In this document: positions 21,997 to 35,620 of the stretch, one piece after another
How positions within the stretch are numbered: position 1 is the first letter of the stretch
How the letters are laid out: each line of letters begins with the position of its first letter
NCBI GenBank assembly: GCA_015039465.1
Contig: MU130696.1
Span: 721,281-785,280, forward strand
DNA length: 64,000 bases
Source: Phlegmacium glaucopus
Taxonomy: Eukaryota > Basidiomycota > Agaricomycetes > Agaricales > Cortinariaceae
Direction of reading: 5' to 3'
Notes under the pieces: model-generated
Databases searched by the model: none
Told to the model about the DNA's origin: nothing
Seen by the model: only the letters and a program-made list of their open reading frames with translations
Made by a program: the position numbers and the translations under genes

Positions 21997-24900
21997 ATGG
22001 ACTACATGCCTCCACAATTTCCGACTCTGCCCACAGAGTCCACTGATATATTTTCCCTCTCCGATCAAGTCCTTTCTGACCGTCTCGAATTTATAGAAGA
22101 GGCAAGTTCAACTCCGTTCGACGTCACGGGTATAATTTGACATTCTTCCTAATAGATTGGCTTTGGAAACTGGGGTAGCGTCTGGTTATGCAGACCCAAA
22201 CCCGCCACTACGGAAGATGGTGTCGTCAGACCTCTTGGCCAGAAGATCGCTGTTAAACTCGTTCACCGGGCTAAAACGTCAACTACCGCCGCTCGCGTTC
22301 GATCCCTGTGAGCCATGTCTCTCTCATGTTTTTGCATTTTGATTTTTTAACATCAAATGTAGATGGAACGAAATGAAGATTGTTAGATCCTTCAAGTCAG
22401 ATCCTCACCCATCCATCATCCCATTCCATTCCTTCATCATCACGCCCTCCTACGCGCTCATCACCATGTAAGTGTTGCTATCTTGGTTTTTATTGTACCG
22501 TTCTGTCTACGAGCAGTGCCTTATTCTTATTCGCTTGCCGCCCTGTGCCTTGTCTTTCACCTTGACAACGAACATTGATATTAACAAATTTCTCAGGTCC
22601 TATCTTCCTACACTAGTACCGGTGGAGGTAGAAGAGTTAAAGGCGCGAGAATGGTTCCGGTTTTTGCTATCTGGCGTCGAGTTTCTACACAAACGAGGCG
22701 TAGTGCATAATGACATCAAGTAAATTTGCTTCCTCAGCTTCACTGTCACGGCGCTCACAGGATTTTATAGACCTGCGAATATTCTTCTGTCGCACAAGAA
22801 TATTCCTGTTCTCGTTGATTTTGGTTTTGCGGAGAAATATGACATGACGTCAGATACGGCCTTCCATTCAAATCTGTCATATGGAACTCCCGAAGTAAGT
22901 CGTTACCAAAAAAAATCGCAACATTTGTTCTACAGCATCCTCAACATTACTGGATATCTAGTATCTCTCTCCCGAACGCGCTCGTGGGCTCCCGCATGAT
23001 ACTCGCAAATCCGATGTCTGGTCTCTAGGCGTTACTTTCTTCGAGATTCTCGTTGGACGCACGCCTTTCGAACATTCCGACGGAGAGCAATTTAACTCGA
23101 GTGAGGATCTCGAAAAGTACTGGGCGCGCACGGTTCGTATCAATTACCTACACAAACGGCAGAAGCAGTATTGATATATCTGCCCAATCTTTCTAGTTGC
23201 GCGGTAAATGGGTCGGCGCCTGGCAGATCTCGAAGGAAATAGAGAAGCTTCTTCGTCGAATGATTTCTCCAAATGCCGATCTGCGTTGCACAGCCATGCA
23301 AGCCATTGCTGACCCATACTGGCAAATGCCTCGGAAGGAATCTACGCCCGGACACAGTAAGCTCCTTCCGTCTGAATATAACTTTCGAAACTCATCACTT
23401 TGATTTACCAGAACGTTCTTCCAGTTACACGTCATCTATTGTGTTTGAGAAGGACATGGCGAAATTGATGAATCTAACACCTTCGTCATGGAAAAGCAAA
23501 GAGAATGCGAAGATTGCTACACCTCCAGGACTCGATTGTGCTCATGAAGATTCCAAAGATGATGATTTGTTTGGTAGTAAACGTACTACGCTTGCCAAAT
23601 CAAAGTCTCAGCCGAAAGTCGCTGGAACGAAGGGTAAGTTAATATATGGTTGTGGAACGGAATCTCAGTATCTGATAATTATTTTTATGTCTATAGTTCC
23701 ACCCCGCAAACGCGTCCCAGTGCCTCCCATTATGGACCTGTCGCCCATCAAAGCTTCGCCACCTACATCGCCATTTTCCGATGCTTCTGCCAAGGAGAAT
23801 ATCTTGTCGTTCAACCGACTCGCATCTGTTGCAATTAGTGTCAACAAGAAGAAGAACATACCAAATAATGAAAATAGAGATGAGAATAACGTTAACGTCA
23901 ACCCCCACACGAACAACAATACCAACGCAAACAGTAGGCGTCCCTTTGGTACAGTGTCCACGCGTGGCAATATACCACGTCCTGTCTCTGCGTTGGTGGG
24001 GAAACCTTCTGGAAATTCACGTGGGGGAAAGGCTTTGAAGGTGCTAGGAGAATCGCAGAACATAGACAAAGAACAAACGAAGGGGAAAGAGTCGACGAAC
24101 GTGAAGGATCGAGTGAAAGAGTGGGAGAGGGAGAAGGAGAGATTGAGAGAGATGACACGGCTGGAAGAGATGGAGAGGGAGAGAGACGACCTTTATGAGA
24201 AGAAGAAGAAAGAAAAAGTTAAAGAGAAAGCAAAGAAGGTCAAGATAGTTGACTCTGAAGAGAAGAAGGGCAAAGAGAATTCGGAAGAAAAGGACGAAGA
24301 AGCAGAGAAGGAACGAGAAAATGGATCGGAAAAGGAGATCGACAAAGAGACACCGTCGGCGAAGGAAGACGTCTCTCCTCCCGCACTCAAAACTGTGGAT
24401 CCCGCGAACGATTGGGAATGGAACAAGGAGAATGTGGACTTCTCAGTAACATCGCCTATTTTTTCCGTGTTTCGTTCAATCCCACCGTTGACTCGAGGTC
24501 TGTCTATTTCACTTCATGCCATCATTACCCTTGGTTACGACTTCTGATATACTTCCACAGTGACAAATGTTATGAGCGATACCCCTTTATCGACACGAAT
24601 AAATAAGGAGATGAATAAGAACATCTTCAAACACAGTATCAAGGCTTCCATCGGTAAACATCTCCCCCCTGGTCTTCCAGCTCAAGTCAGACGTAAACTG
24701 ACAACCGGGTTAGATAAAACTGTACAGCTCTATAAATCATCGACCTTGGGACAAGTTACTTCTGGAAGATCGACTCCTGCTCGAGGCCTTTCATTTGACG
24801 TAACGAGGCCACAAGAACCTAAAGTATCGACAAAAGACGGTAAAGAAGCATGGGCGACGGATGCAGACGGTTCTCTTCCTGAGAGTGAGTATATTTCTAT

Positions 24901-26290
24901 AAATGTGGGCTTATTGCACTTAGCTTACTTGTAACTAACCATGCCTGCTTCATATCCCACCCCAGTTTCTCCTCTGCCCGTCATCAAGAATGCTGCTGAA
25001 AGCGAGCGTATCGCGGCCGACTCTCGAATGGATAGGATGACTATCTGGATGCGGAACGTTGAGAGTACGTCTTTTCTCCCTTTTTTGCTCTTTCTATGAT
25101 TGAACCTGTACCGATAACAGAGGTAGTGGAGGATGCAAAGCAAAATTTTGCATCCTCATCATCGCCCCAGGATCTACCCTTGCCAGCTTTACCTCTACCC
25201 CTCGCGCGCAATGCATCGCAAAACCGGTCTTCTCGTTTGCCACGGCGAGTACTCGCAGCCAGCCAGATCTTCCAAGCTGATGAGAACGGTAACGTTAGCC
25301 CTATGGACCAGACCATGATTTCCACAGCGAATTCAATGTATCTGACCGCCAATGATACCTCTAGAGGCAGCATTAGTCCTTCTCCCGCTGATGCTTCCAT
25401 TGAGCCTAAATCTCCCTCTCGAACTCAGGCAAAGAGCCACTTGCAAATTCCTGAAATTCATACTCCTTCGAGGCAACGCCGTGCCACTGTGTCGACACGG
25501 TCCCCGGAGCCTACAGAGCAGGTCTTTGGTATTGAAGGATCTCCTTCCAAACGGAAAGAGAAATCGAAATCGTACGGGAACCTGTTCCAGATGCACATTG
25601 CGCCCATTTCGTTGCTAGAAGCTGAGTTAAGCAAAAGTATGTTATTTTTCTTTCCTATTATTTTGTATTCTTAAGGAAATGGGATTTCTTTCAGCGCCCC
25701 CACCAGCGCCTACTCTTCGACTATCGCAAGTGCTGGATAGAAACTTGTTCATTGCCCCTTTGTTGACGTCCCGAGATGACCTGCTGGATTCTCAGAGCAT
25801 AAGCTTTGACCAGGTCCGAGAAACTTCGCTGGACGAACTGACTTCCTCGCCATGCCTCGTCGAACCTTATCCCCAGAGGATAAGAGGTAGCCAGGAGGTT
25901 CCTATCCCAGATACCCCAAGCCGACATCGCATTGAAGGCGTATACGACCGCTTTCTCATGGCCACTTCGGGCGTGAAGCGTCTTGGGAAAGGGTATCAAT
26001 CAGACAATGTTGGCCCTGTCTGTAGCAATACTGTCGGTGCTGGTGTTTCGGTGAACAAAGGTCGTCATTTCTACTCGTCGCGCAAGCCGATGCCACCACC
26101 TGTTTCGAGCGCGGATCAATACAGGGCAGCCTCGGTGGATGAACTTGGAATCATCACCTATGAAGAGAATCATTCGGATACCCCAAACTCGAAAGATGAT
26201 AGCAACACCACTGTTGCTCGCGTTCGAAAGGCAATCAAGCTCATGGTTCCGAAAGCTGCTGGCTCGCGTCGGCTGTCCCGCATTGGATGA
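21997..26290 (+). CDS. Serine/threonine protein kinase with long disordered C-terminal tail
   Basis: Thirteen exons give 1165 aa: 21997-22101, 22156-22307, 22363-22467, 22597-22719, 22771-22894, 22962-23132, 23197-23356, 23412-23633, 23697-24497, 24561-24884, 24966-25064, 25121-25636 and 25695-26290. The kinase domain fills residues about 25-320: Gly loop IGFGNWGSVW, VAIK-type lysine in KIAVKLVHRAK, catalytic loop VVHNDIKPANILLS (HND replaces the usual HRD), DFG in VDFGFAEKYD, activation segment YGTPEYLSPERARG and SDVWSLGVTFFEILVGRTPF. The rest is low-complexity, with a highly charged Glu/Lys region around 24100-24350 and many SP sites, suggesting coiled coil and phospho-regulation. The first intron has a GC donor (22102-22155). 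I cannot name the orthologue, and the role is unknown. Confidence 0.85.
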
Positions 26291-27085
26291 TTCTGATCAA
26301 CTTTGTTTTTCTATCATTTTTCTGCATTTCATTATTTAATTTTAGCCACCATTTCATCGTTTGCATCAACATCTGTTTCCAACTCAACTTTTTCTTTTTG
26401 CATCTTCCTCATCTTCAATCCTACATTCATTACACTCGCTGACACTACCTCGTTTTGCTTCGTTGCTCTCGATCCGTCTCTTCTTTAACATCGCTATATT
26501 ATTCCTGCCTGTACGCTATCGTTGCTTTCAGATCTACGAACTTTTACGCATTTTTTTTTTCTTCGTCCTGACCTTTTTTTACGACCTGACAATTGAGCAA
26601 ACAATTGTTTACTTTTGGCAATCCGACTAAGTACCTGGGTATACTAGTAGGGGTTACTATACGACGTTATGAATTTCATGGATTTTTGAAGAATATGCAC
26701 TCCGCACTCAGTGAAATTTGGCAGAACCTTGAGATCATTCAATACGAACATGGTTGGGTCGTATTCCTACCTATTCAGGAACGTCATTGTCACTATCATT
26801 GAACTCGTTCTAGGGATATTTATTTCAAACTTCGTAATCAGTATGGTGCAGGAGATTACTCTGCCGTGATGGTAATCGAAACTCACCTCCGACAACTCAA
26901 ATGAACTACGTTATTCACCGTCTAGATCAACAGGTCGCCACCGAAAAATACAGGAGACCCCTGGTTGTAAATAATATTGTATGCGCAGAGATGGTCGAGT
27001 CGTTGACGCGACAGCAACATGTATTACATAATGGTAGTATACAACTTCAACACTTGACTATAAGTTCTAACATTATTTTTGTCAA
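26291..27085. other. Intergenic stretch with no recognised gene
   Basis: About 800 bp after the kinase. The first 300 bp are T-rich, as in a long 3' UTR. Short plus-strand frames at 26593 and 26901 show no family features. The SEN54 promoter must lie in the right part. Confidence 0.45.
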
Positions 27086-28762
27086 ATGGATGAGTCCCTG
27101 GAATTACCCACTTCACTACCAAAAGTACCGCTTGGCGATATTGCACCAGAAGACGACCAAGGATCCTCTGACGAAGAGGATGGTGGGTTAGATTGGACAA
27201 AACTTCTGTAAAATCTCGTTCTCAACATATGAAAAGGAGGTCTGCTTATATATATAAACCTATGGTAGTCCACCTTCAGCGCGGCCTGTCATTCCGAAAC
27301 GCGGTGAAAAAGAATTCGAGCCTAGAGCTGGAGGGGGTTCGAATCTCCAGTTACATGTTCTGGATCGCGCAAGATCTGCAATGTTTGACACCCTGCGAGC
27401 TACACGGACAATATCAAGGTCAGTCTCAGCCCTACTTACTCTCTTGAACTGTTCCGTTCATTTCAGGTTGGATATATAGTAAAGCCGTCAGTTATGCATC
27501 CTGGCATCCAGACCTTGGTCGTACACATGTCACAATGGCTCGCGGAATACATTTCTCGAACATGGGTCATTCTGCCCCTCGACCTGTCCAAGAGAATGGC
27601 ATTCAAAAGGTCCAGAAGCGATTAGAGCTTCTTCCCGAGGAGGCCATATATTTGATTGAGAGAGGTTCTCTCTTTTGTTGGAAGCAAACTGACCTGGACT
27701 TTGGACAAGTGCCTGGGCTGAACGATGTCAATGGTTCTCCAATGTCGGTACAACAGGCATACACTGAGATGATTGGGAGAGAGGGGCTTACTTTGGAAAA
27801 GTTTCAAGTGCGTAACCAAACACTTTCTTGTATGTCATAGCCTAAGTCGTTGTGTAGGTTTATGCCTACCTAAAACGACTTGGTTATGTTGTGACCAGAG
27901 CTAATCCTCCAGACATCTACTACCCCATACCGCCAATCCTGTCGATATCAAAGCCTGTATTTTCAATTGTGGAACACATCAAATCCCTGCTGAGAATATG
28001 GATGTCAGGCGTCTCTCGAGTCTTTGTAGGTGGTTTCAACTGGTGGAAACCCGTGCGCATTAGCCATTGGTTATATCATGATAAAAATTATGGTGGGCTT
28101 ATACGACTGCTTGGTTTTTGTCGTCTTAATCTAAATATACTCCAGCCTCTTTGTTTAAAAGTCTCAGAGTCATGAAGGCAGGTCACAACACTCCACTGAA
28201 GGTGTCGAAGGGCACTCTCGCTTCCAAAAGCTCGTCTCCGTATCAGATTTTCTTCAACCTGTACAAACCCTCCACCCCATTCAAAAAGTCAACTCCCCCA
28301 CCTCCAGATTTCCAGGTTGTGGTAATAAAGTTAGTCTTTTGATTTATCGGTTTCCAACTTATCTTTTTTGACGGTTGATCAAGTGCACGGACAACCCCAA
28401 TGCCAACGCTTCAAGAACTTACAGACCTGTTTAACGTTCTTCCAGAAGTACCACTCCCACCTCCTCGTCAGCGACGCCAGCTTCCAGGTGGTCCAATCAC
28501 CACAGCAGCACTACAACCTGTTCAGGCTCCTACGCCAGAGGTATCTTCTCAGAATGCGCACCCTTCACTACTTCGCAGGCTCTTCTTTCCTTGGATATTC
28601 TCTGCGTCTCCCACGAGTCTCTCACCCCCAGAACGCAAACCGAACCCGTTTGTAGCTTTAAAGACGGGGAAAAAAGTCATTGTTATCGCCGTTGTCGATG
28701 CTGGTGGCACTAGCTTCTTTCGATTTGGCCAAGGAGAATTTACAGAATGGCCGATGGTGTAA
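27086..28762 (+). CDS. SEN54: tRNA-splicing endonuclease subunit SEN54
   Basis: SEN54 is a structural subunit of the heterotetrameric endonuclease that excises tRNA introns. Six exons (27086-27207, 27269-27418, 27480-27807, 27858-28092, 28146-28329, 28384-28762) give 465 aa. The N-terminal domain is diagnostic: ARGIHFSNMGHSAPRPVQEN followed by ELLPEEAIYLIERGSLFCW. Next comes MSVQQAYTEMIGREGLTLEK and FQVYAYLKRLGYVVTRANPP, the winged-helix module. The protein ends VIAVVDAGGTSFFRFGQGEF then TEWPMV, matching the C-terminal nuclease-like fold ending of SEN54 proteins. The insert between the two is Pro/Ser-rich as in other basidiomycetes. All junctions keep phase. Confidence 0.92.
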
Positions 28763-29034
28763 AGGGTAATATTTCATTTAAATTTTATCTAGGAACTCAG
28801 TTTTGAATACAAAAAACGATCATGAAATGTAAACCTTGACTGAGCGAAAGGTCTTACTCCGTACCTGAAGATCCAGGCTACTTTATGCAATTAAAGATAT
28901 TTGCCGTATTGGAATAGAGTACTACTAAAGTGACGTCATTGTCGACCGTTATCTACTCTCCCGCGCCTAATCTGCGCCTTCTCACTTCTTGTTCACCCTG
29001 ATGTTCGCCAACTTCCTCCCTTACCACGACTACA

Positions 29035-31319
29035 ATGGATATCACCTTCAAACCTCCCATAGGCAGTTCCATTCAGTTGGCAACCTCGCTCTCAGCACAG
29101 ACGGCCCTATTGCATTTCACAGCAGAACTCACCCCACACGATCACGATCAACTCATTGAAGACCGCGCACGCATACAATTATGGTCCGATCTTCCTCACA
29201 ACAGTGGCCAACCGTCGTCTGACGGTGGATGGGGCGCACTGGACCTTACGTATCATCAGGCGCAGTCAACGGAAGAAATCGCCTATCCTGTACATGACAG
29301 TGAGAAGAAAGTTACACTTTTCCTGGAAGTCGTGGTTGCACTTCCAATGGATTGTATTCCACGTTTTTCCTTCACCTATCGCATCATCTATCCCTCAGGC
29401 AATATAAAATGGCTGGGTGCGTTTGGCCAAAATGGATCGCTGTCATTCGAACGCTCAGATCATGACTTGCCCAACTTTGTTCTTGATTCATGGACTTTCA
29501 ACAAATCAAGGATGGCGCGTGTCTATGAAGTCAAGCAATCGGCTGGTGCTTTGGACGTGGCCAGAATAAAAAATTTAGAGAACTATTGTGTGCGAGCTTT
29601 AGGACCAAATAGGTACCCTTATCTCTTGAATATATGCGCTCGAATCTATCTCATATCTTATCTTATAGCTTCATTCCCGACCTAAAAGGAGCTTCTTTGC
29701 TATTTTTTGTTCCCCGATCGCACCCGTCTGCCATTGGTTTATCGCCAACGTGCATTTTCAGTGCATCTCCAGGAGTGTCCTTGACGCTCTCTGCGGACGG
29801 CCATATCACCGCGTCAGGCTCAGGCACTTTGCTCTTTCAAGTCAATGAGGGCCATTCGGAGCCTTTGACATTTATCCGCCAGGTACTTTCCCATGCGAAG
29901 CTAGACCACTGGAACATACTTGCCTGGGATGCAGACTCGAAGACTATAGTTCTTGCTACCCCGAAAGATAAATTCCCGATCAAGGCGGTCACCATACCTC
30001 TTTGGAATTCCGAAGGTCTCAATCATCCCATATACCTTGATACCAACATCTTGTCTGATATGTTAGGAACGACCGAATTCTCCGTATTCTCACCAGACAA
30101 AATGCGTATTCATTTGTTCAGTGTTGATTCTCAGGCGACGCAAAAGAATCAAATGGTATCTTTACAACCAGATAGCACCAGCAACGGTCTTGTTATGAGC
30201 CCTATCTACACGTTTCAAAGTCACCAAGCCACAACCGACAAATCCACCACAATCTGGAAAACAGTAATTCTTAGCCCCTATCGAGTGCAGGATTTTCCAT
30301 TGGATGATTCGGGTATCCTGCCAACTCCCCCACCATCCCCTCATCTACAACCCATCGCACACCTTTCTCAAGCACACGAGCCACGCAACACGGCCATGTC
30401 ATTAGTCCCATCTTTGCCTTCAGAAACTTGTGTTTTACCTCAGATTCCTATAAGCAGCAACGAGTCAGAAACCCTGCCACCTCCTCCCATAAATCCTGAT
30501 ACCGATACACACGTTACTTTGCCAGTCCAGAAATGTCCAAATTCACCAGCCCCGCTTGAAAGCATACTAACAATGTTCGTGTCTCTGGTTTATTCTGTAT
30601 TTTTCGACGGTTTTTATAGATTCTTCTGGGGACATTGGACTTCTGGTTCACGCAGCCGTGATGGTACTACCGAGGATCAGCTTCGACAACAGGTTTCGGA
30701 GGGTGATGTTCCTAGTCTATTGAGTGAAGATAGACCTGATGATTCTGGGGATGAATTTCGCGCGTCGGAGACCCTTGTCGAGATCCCAGAAACAGAGATC
30801 TCGCTTGTGGGCAACATCGAAATACAAACTACCCAAACTCGACCATCTCAATTTGACACCGAGATTCCCAAGGCTACGGGATATACTATTTCAGGTATTT
30901 CTCGTGCATCAAATAACACGATGGGAGGACGTAGCGTATACCTCCAGAACGAACATAGCGACTCAAGCTCAAAGCAAACGGCTATAATCGCTCTATTGTA
31001 TACTACCCACAGCGACTCCTTGACAGCGGACCATCCTACTACCAATCCCGATACGCCAAGCATTAACGACAAGAACGAAATTATGCAACATTGTGTTCAA
31101 TTCCTCGATGGATCTGAACCCAGATGTGTAGTGAGCAGGCTCCGCGATGTTGATGTCTTTAGTTATGGGAGAGTTTCGGGGGAGCGGCAATTTGGGGGTG
31201 GTAGTAGCTATAGTTGCTGTTTGTTGCAGTACCAGCTGGACTGGGCCAGTGATCTCAAGTCGGAAAGGAAGATTAGGATATCGCCACCCAGTATTGTCGA
31301 TGTTGGTGTCAAGTTCTAA
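29035..31319 (+). CDS. Uncharacterised 742-aa fungal protein ('gene X')
   Basis: Two exons (29035-29612, 29669-31319) join in phase to 742 aa. The family is not recognised. The first 200 residues look globular, with beta-rich text such as FSFTYRIIYPSGNIKWLGAF that recalls carbohydrate-binding or immunoglobulin-like folds without being diagnostic. Residues about 210-420 are also beta-rich (SLTLSADGHITASGSGTLLF). A Pro/Ser-rich linker follows. A single hydrophobic stretch near residue 495 (LTMFVSLVYSVFFDGFYRFF) could be a membrane anchor. The last 190 residues are acidic and low-complexity. The part from about 30660 onward is present as degraded copies at 44926-45460 and 55988-56491, so this is the parent of duplicated fragments. 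Confidence 0.65.
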
Positions 31320-32620
31320 CTGAGTAGTGGTTTATGGTGATCGTAATATTGATAATACCTTCAGCCAAAATTGTAACCATCCTAACGTTTTCGCATTTTT
31401 TCCGAATTTCAGGCGCTTTCTGGGTCAAAAAATGTCAACTTTCTGATGAATGGTATTTCGAAATAGTCCAGTACTAACTTGAAGTACCAACACCAACTTG
31501 GAGCAGGCTAATAGATTTTCAACTCGGGGCCAACAAGTGGCGAACAAGTTGTGTCGAGTAAGACCTCAGCATCCTTGGAATAGTAAGGTTAACCTTTCGG
31601 CAGGCGATCTTCCCGTCATTCTTTCTGTCACGTCAAGCTGTAACTGTCTTTCATACCCCCAAATAAGCCATGCTGATCGCCCAACCCGTACGTGAGCGTC
31701 AGTCGTTCGTAAGTAGCCTAAATTCAGTCGTTAATAACTGAGGGATAGATTTAACAATGAAATCATATTGCTCTAGATGCTGGAAATGCTGCGATATATG
31801 GTTTCCCGATTTTTTTTATAAAGTTCAGGTATTTCATGGCCAATGACCTGCTCTCGCTTAGTGTACTGGTCCAGAGATCGGCATTCGAGTTCTTGAAGAA
31901 TGCATACGTTCGCGAGTATCGCCAAACCATCCAAAGACCCGTGTGTACTACAAGGGATGATCGGCGAGATTATCAATAAGGAACAGGATCCACCGTAAAA
32001 AGGGAATAAGTCATGAAATGTCCTTTCTTCCATTTAAATTCGCTGAATATCCATTTCAGAGAAGAATCGGGCAGTATTTGAGAGTCGAGTGCAGTTTTTT
32101 CAATTTGCACGATTGCCTGAATTTTGTCGAGGGAATCTGTAGGGCTCGGGAAGGTACCGAGAAGTATGACAGAGTGAGCGAAGGGGTCCTTGTGTAAGAC
32201 TTAATTGAAAAAAAAGATTCTTTGAGACGGGAGAATGATTTTGGTGCTGGATTGGACATGATGGACGAAAACTAATTAGGCGCCCAAGGTCACAACCCTT
32301 GTCATTCACGTGATTGTGATTAATTGTGACTTTGATATGACATGACCGCCTTGTACTTACGGTCACCGCTCTAATGGGGTAGCGCCAACAATATTCTTCC
32401 CGTCATAGTTCCGGGACGTTGGGGCGCCGATACCGAGATTTCTAGCATCGACCAAAATGGGACGGTAATGTGACCCCACTGCGGCAAGCTGCAAGCATTC
32501 CCTGTTTATCTCCGCGACTCTCAGGTCAAAGCTTTCAGCTCCTCATCTTGCGTACAATTGAAGATTGCAATTGTCAAACATCTGCACGACATACATAGAT
32601 CATTCAAATTTCGTGGCGGG
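31320..32620. other. Upstream region of NACHT gene A, shared with copy B
   Basis: No gene is seen in this 1.3 kb. Much of it aligns by eye with the region upstream of NACHT copy B (about 45470-47069): for example TAACTGTCTTTCAT near 31640 and 45530, CTAGATGCTGGAAATGCTGC near 31775 and 46205, and TTCAGAGAAGAATcGGGC near 32056 and 46561. It therefore belongs to the duplicated unit and carries the NACHT promoter. Confidence 0.6.
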
Positions 32621-35392
32621 ATGGCAATGTTTCCGAGTGCAAAGGACATATTGATTACAGGCGGAACTATTTCACAAAGCGTTAGTATCCAGGGTGGTGG
32701 TAAAGGTATGTCTTATCAGTGGAGCTCCGTGCATGGACGATGAACCAGCAGATTTCGCTTCGCCGTCGTGTCTGTGTAGGAATCAAACGCTTGTACAAAA
32801 ACGTTGCTTCAGGAGCGTTTCATAACTCTTCCGAAAGATATGACCCTCCGAAATGTCATCCGGGAACCCGAGAAATTATTATCAAAGAGATCATGGAATG
32901 GATAGAAACGATCGACAAAGATGAATTTTTCTTGTGGTTGTACGGACCAGCTGGGGCAGGAAAATCGGCCATCGCTCAAACTATTGCAGAGTTATGTCAT
33001 AAGGCTGGTCTTCTCGCTGCCAGTTTCTTTTTCTCGAGAACAGCCTCTGGTCGTAGCGGTGCCACTCTTCTAATCCCAACTCTTTCGTACCAACTCACGA
33101 TCTCAATCCCAGAGATAGTCGATCATATATCTTTGGCCATCGAGAGAGATCCTCTGATTTTCGACCGCTCTCTTGAGGTTCAATTCGAAACTTTGATACT
33201 TAAACCTCTATCTGCATTACCATCCAAGGATAATCATTCAAGCAAGGAATCAAAAAAATATCCCAGACTCATCATAATAGACGGCTTGGATGAATGCAAC
33301 AACGCTCATAATTCTCACCGTTCCATCTTGTCAACTCTTTCATCTTGTCTTCAACATTCTTCTGTTCCCCTTATCTTCCTCGTAGCTAGTCGTCCGGAGC
33401 AAGATATCCGCAGTGTTTTCAATCAAGAAAGGATGGATTCAATGACACGTCGACTTGCGTTGGACGACCACTACCAGCCTGATGTGGATATCCGCCTGTT
33501 TCTCATATCAAAATTCGAGGAGATAAAGGCGAAGCATCTACTTGCATTGCACCTTCCCCCGTCATGGCCTTCTGCCTTAGAGGTAGAAAATTTAGTTCGA
33601 AAATCTTCCGGGCAGTTCATATATGCATCAACTGTGATGAAATTTGTTGAATCACCTCGGCATCGTCCAACTGACAGATTGGATATCATATTTGGACAGA
33701 AGACACCAGGAAAGCAAGTTCCATTTGCCGAGCTCGATGCTTTATATCGGCTGATATTTTTGTCCGCCGAAAACATCGAAGCAGTGCTCGAGGTCTTCGC
33801 ATTCCGTCTTCTCTTTCAGGGAATATATACCCCTTGTAATATCGTTGAAATTTTTTTGGGTTATCAGCCTGGAGAATTACAGATTATATTGGCAGACCTT
33901 CATTCGGTCATCTTTGTCCCCCCGCCATCGCTGAATAGGAACTCGGAGAAAGATCAGCTTCGGATATTTCATGCGTCACTCGGGGATTTTTTGTTGGACA
34001 GATCACGTTCGGGTGATTTATTCATTGATGCCTCGAAAGCCCATGCTCGAATGGCAGAAACTTGTATCGAGCATGTGATACCGATTCTTGAAGTGGATCG
34101 CAAATTGAGGACTCCGAGTAGTACGCGCACTACAATTCCTAATTTCATCCAAGCACTGACCTACATCACTAGTCGATCAGCAGCACCTTGACATTGCTTA
34201 CAAAAACTTGATGACGCAATGTATGAACGCATATCCAACCAAGGAGCTTCTTCACCAGTTAAGCTCCTTTAGATTTGATGAATATCTTTTTTTCGCATCA
34301 GAATACATCAGCATCGGCAAACCCTGGGATTTCATCGCGAACAGTTTACCTGGTTTCATCCGCTGGCTACAACAGCAGGTTAAGCAACTGCCAGTTTATA
34401 TTCACCAAATCTTGGTAATGCTAAATGCATTTTCTTTGCAGTGTCCCACATCCCACAGCGATGGATGCCTTTGCAGATGCTATATGGCGCACTTTGACAA
34501 CTTCCTACTCAAGAAGCTTTCAATTTTACCGCCATTAGACCACACCTTCCAGTGCATGCTCACCATTACTACTTCTGATTTATTCCATGGAGACGTCTAT
34601 TTTTTAGCGTCGAATATTTGTAAACAGCCTGACCCTGTCGTCCGGCGTCAGCTACATGAACTTCGAATTACTCTAACCCCTGGCGTTTACGCAGAGTTTC
34701 AGGAGTACAGCAAAATGATGCGAGATTTTTTCACTGACCAGGCCCGATCTAAGAGCTATTACAGGGATAAATCGAAATATATCGAACTTGTTGTGACACT
34801 CCTGCAACATTTAGTGCAGCAGCGTAGTCTGTGAGTGTTCCTTCATTCAAATTTAAATTCAGGAGCACTTCAACTAGTCAACGGTTATATATTTTATACA
34901 GTAGACTAGATCGGGATTGTTCGACAATTGCGCAGGAAATCCTTTCACGTTTTCCTAGGGAGCCCCGACTGGTGACGTTCTTACGCACGAATCAAGTCCG
35001 AGACGCTTTAGCGCACCAACAGAACCTAGTGCTGGCAATCAAAGCATACATCAAGGTGAATCTATCGAACCTCATATTGAATCGTCTGAAATACATTCAC
35101 TTACTAAAGCTCATTTTTATTCTAGGAGTATGACCTGGGCAACACGGAGGCGCCTCTATCTGGACCACAGTCACTAGATCCCCCTGTCCATTCAGAAACC
35201 GGCGCTACCGGCAGTTCCTCATCAATGGCCATGTACGCTCAGTCGCATTCTCCTCCTGCTCCCAAGGAGCAACAAAAATTGCCCCATTCTGTATCAAGGG
35301 AATTCGAACCTCCCCAACAATCATCAAGTCAGTTCCAGAGCACTGAGCATCCCATCAGCCGCAAGTGGGACAGGTTTAATTCCCCTTCCTGA
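32621..35392 (+). CDS. NACHT-domain STAND NTPase (NLR-like), copy A
   Basis: Six exons (32621-32705, 32780-34120, 34173-34378, 34442-34830, 34902-35055, 35126-35392) join in phase to an intact 813-aa protein. A short N-terminus (MAMFPSAKDILITGGTISQ) of the type common in Agaricomycete NACHT proteins precedes a linker, GAFHNSSERYDPPKCHPGTR. The NTPase has Walker A LYGPAGAGKSAIAQT near residue 85 and Walker B PRLIIIDGLDECNN near residue 200, followed by LIFLVASRPEQDIR (sensor 1). The C-terminal 300 residues show no WD40, ankyrin or TPR repeats and end in a Ser/Pro-rich tail. Such proteins are thought to act in fungal non-self recognition and programmed cell death. The N-terminal piece is too short for a classical effector domain. 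Copy B lies 14.4 kb downstream. Confidence 0.88.
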
Positions 35393-35614
35393 AAGTGACA
35401 CACATGGTCAAACTGAATTCTAGGCATTGCCTTGGTATACTTTAATTTATATTAAATACATCTGTGTCTCTTAAAGACGAAAGAAAGATAGAAGCGAGTA
35501 GAGGTTGTGAAGAAAAAATATTACCACGCCACAACCCAAACCGTTATGTTCGCACTCTCTTAGAATAAAACTTCGTTCGTCGCAAAGGACACTTAGGATG
35601 GCTGAAACTCATTT
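35393..35614. other. NACHT A 3' flank
   Basis: About 220 bp between the NACHT stop codon and the left target duplication of the fold-back element. No gene; presumably the 3' UTR. Confidence 0.5.
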
Positions 35615-35620
35615 GACGGC

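Noticed and set aside
34121..34172. Frameshift in NACHT A (and at 48583-48634 in B)
   Set aside because: Both copies have a GTACG...CTAG intron at this point with a CTGAC branch-like site; removing it restores one frame.
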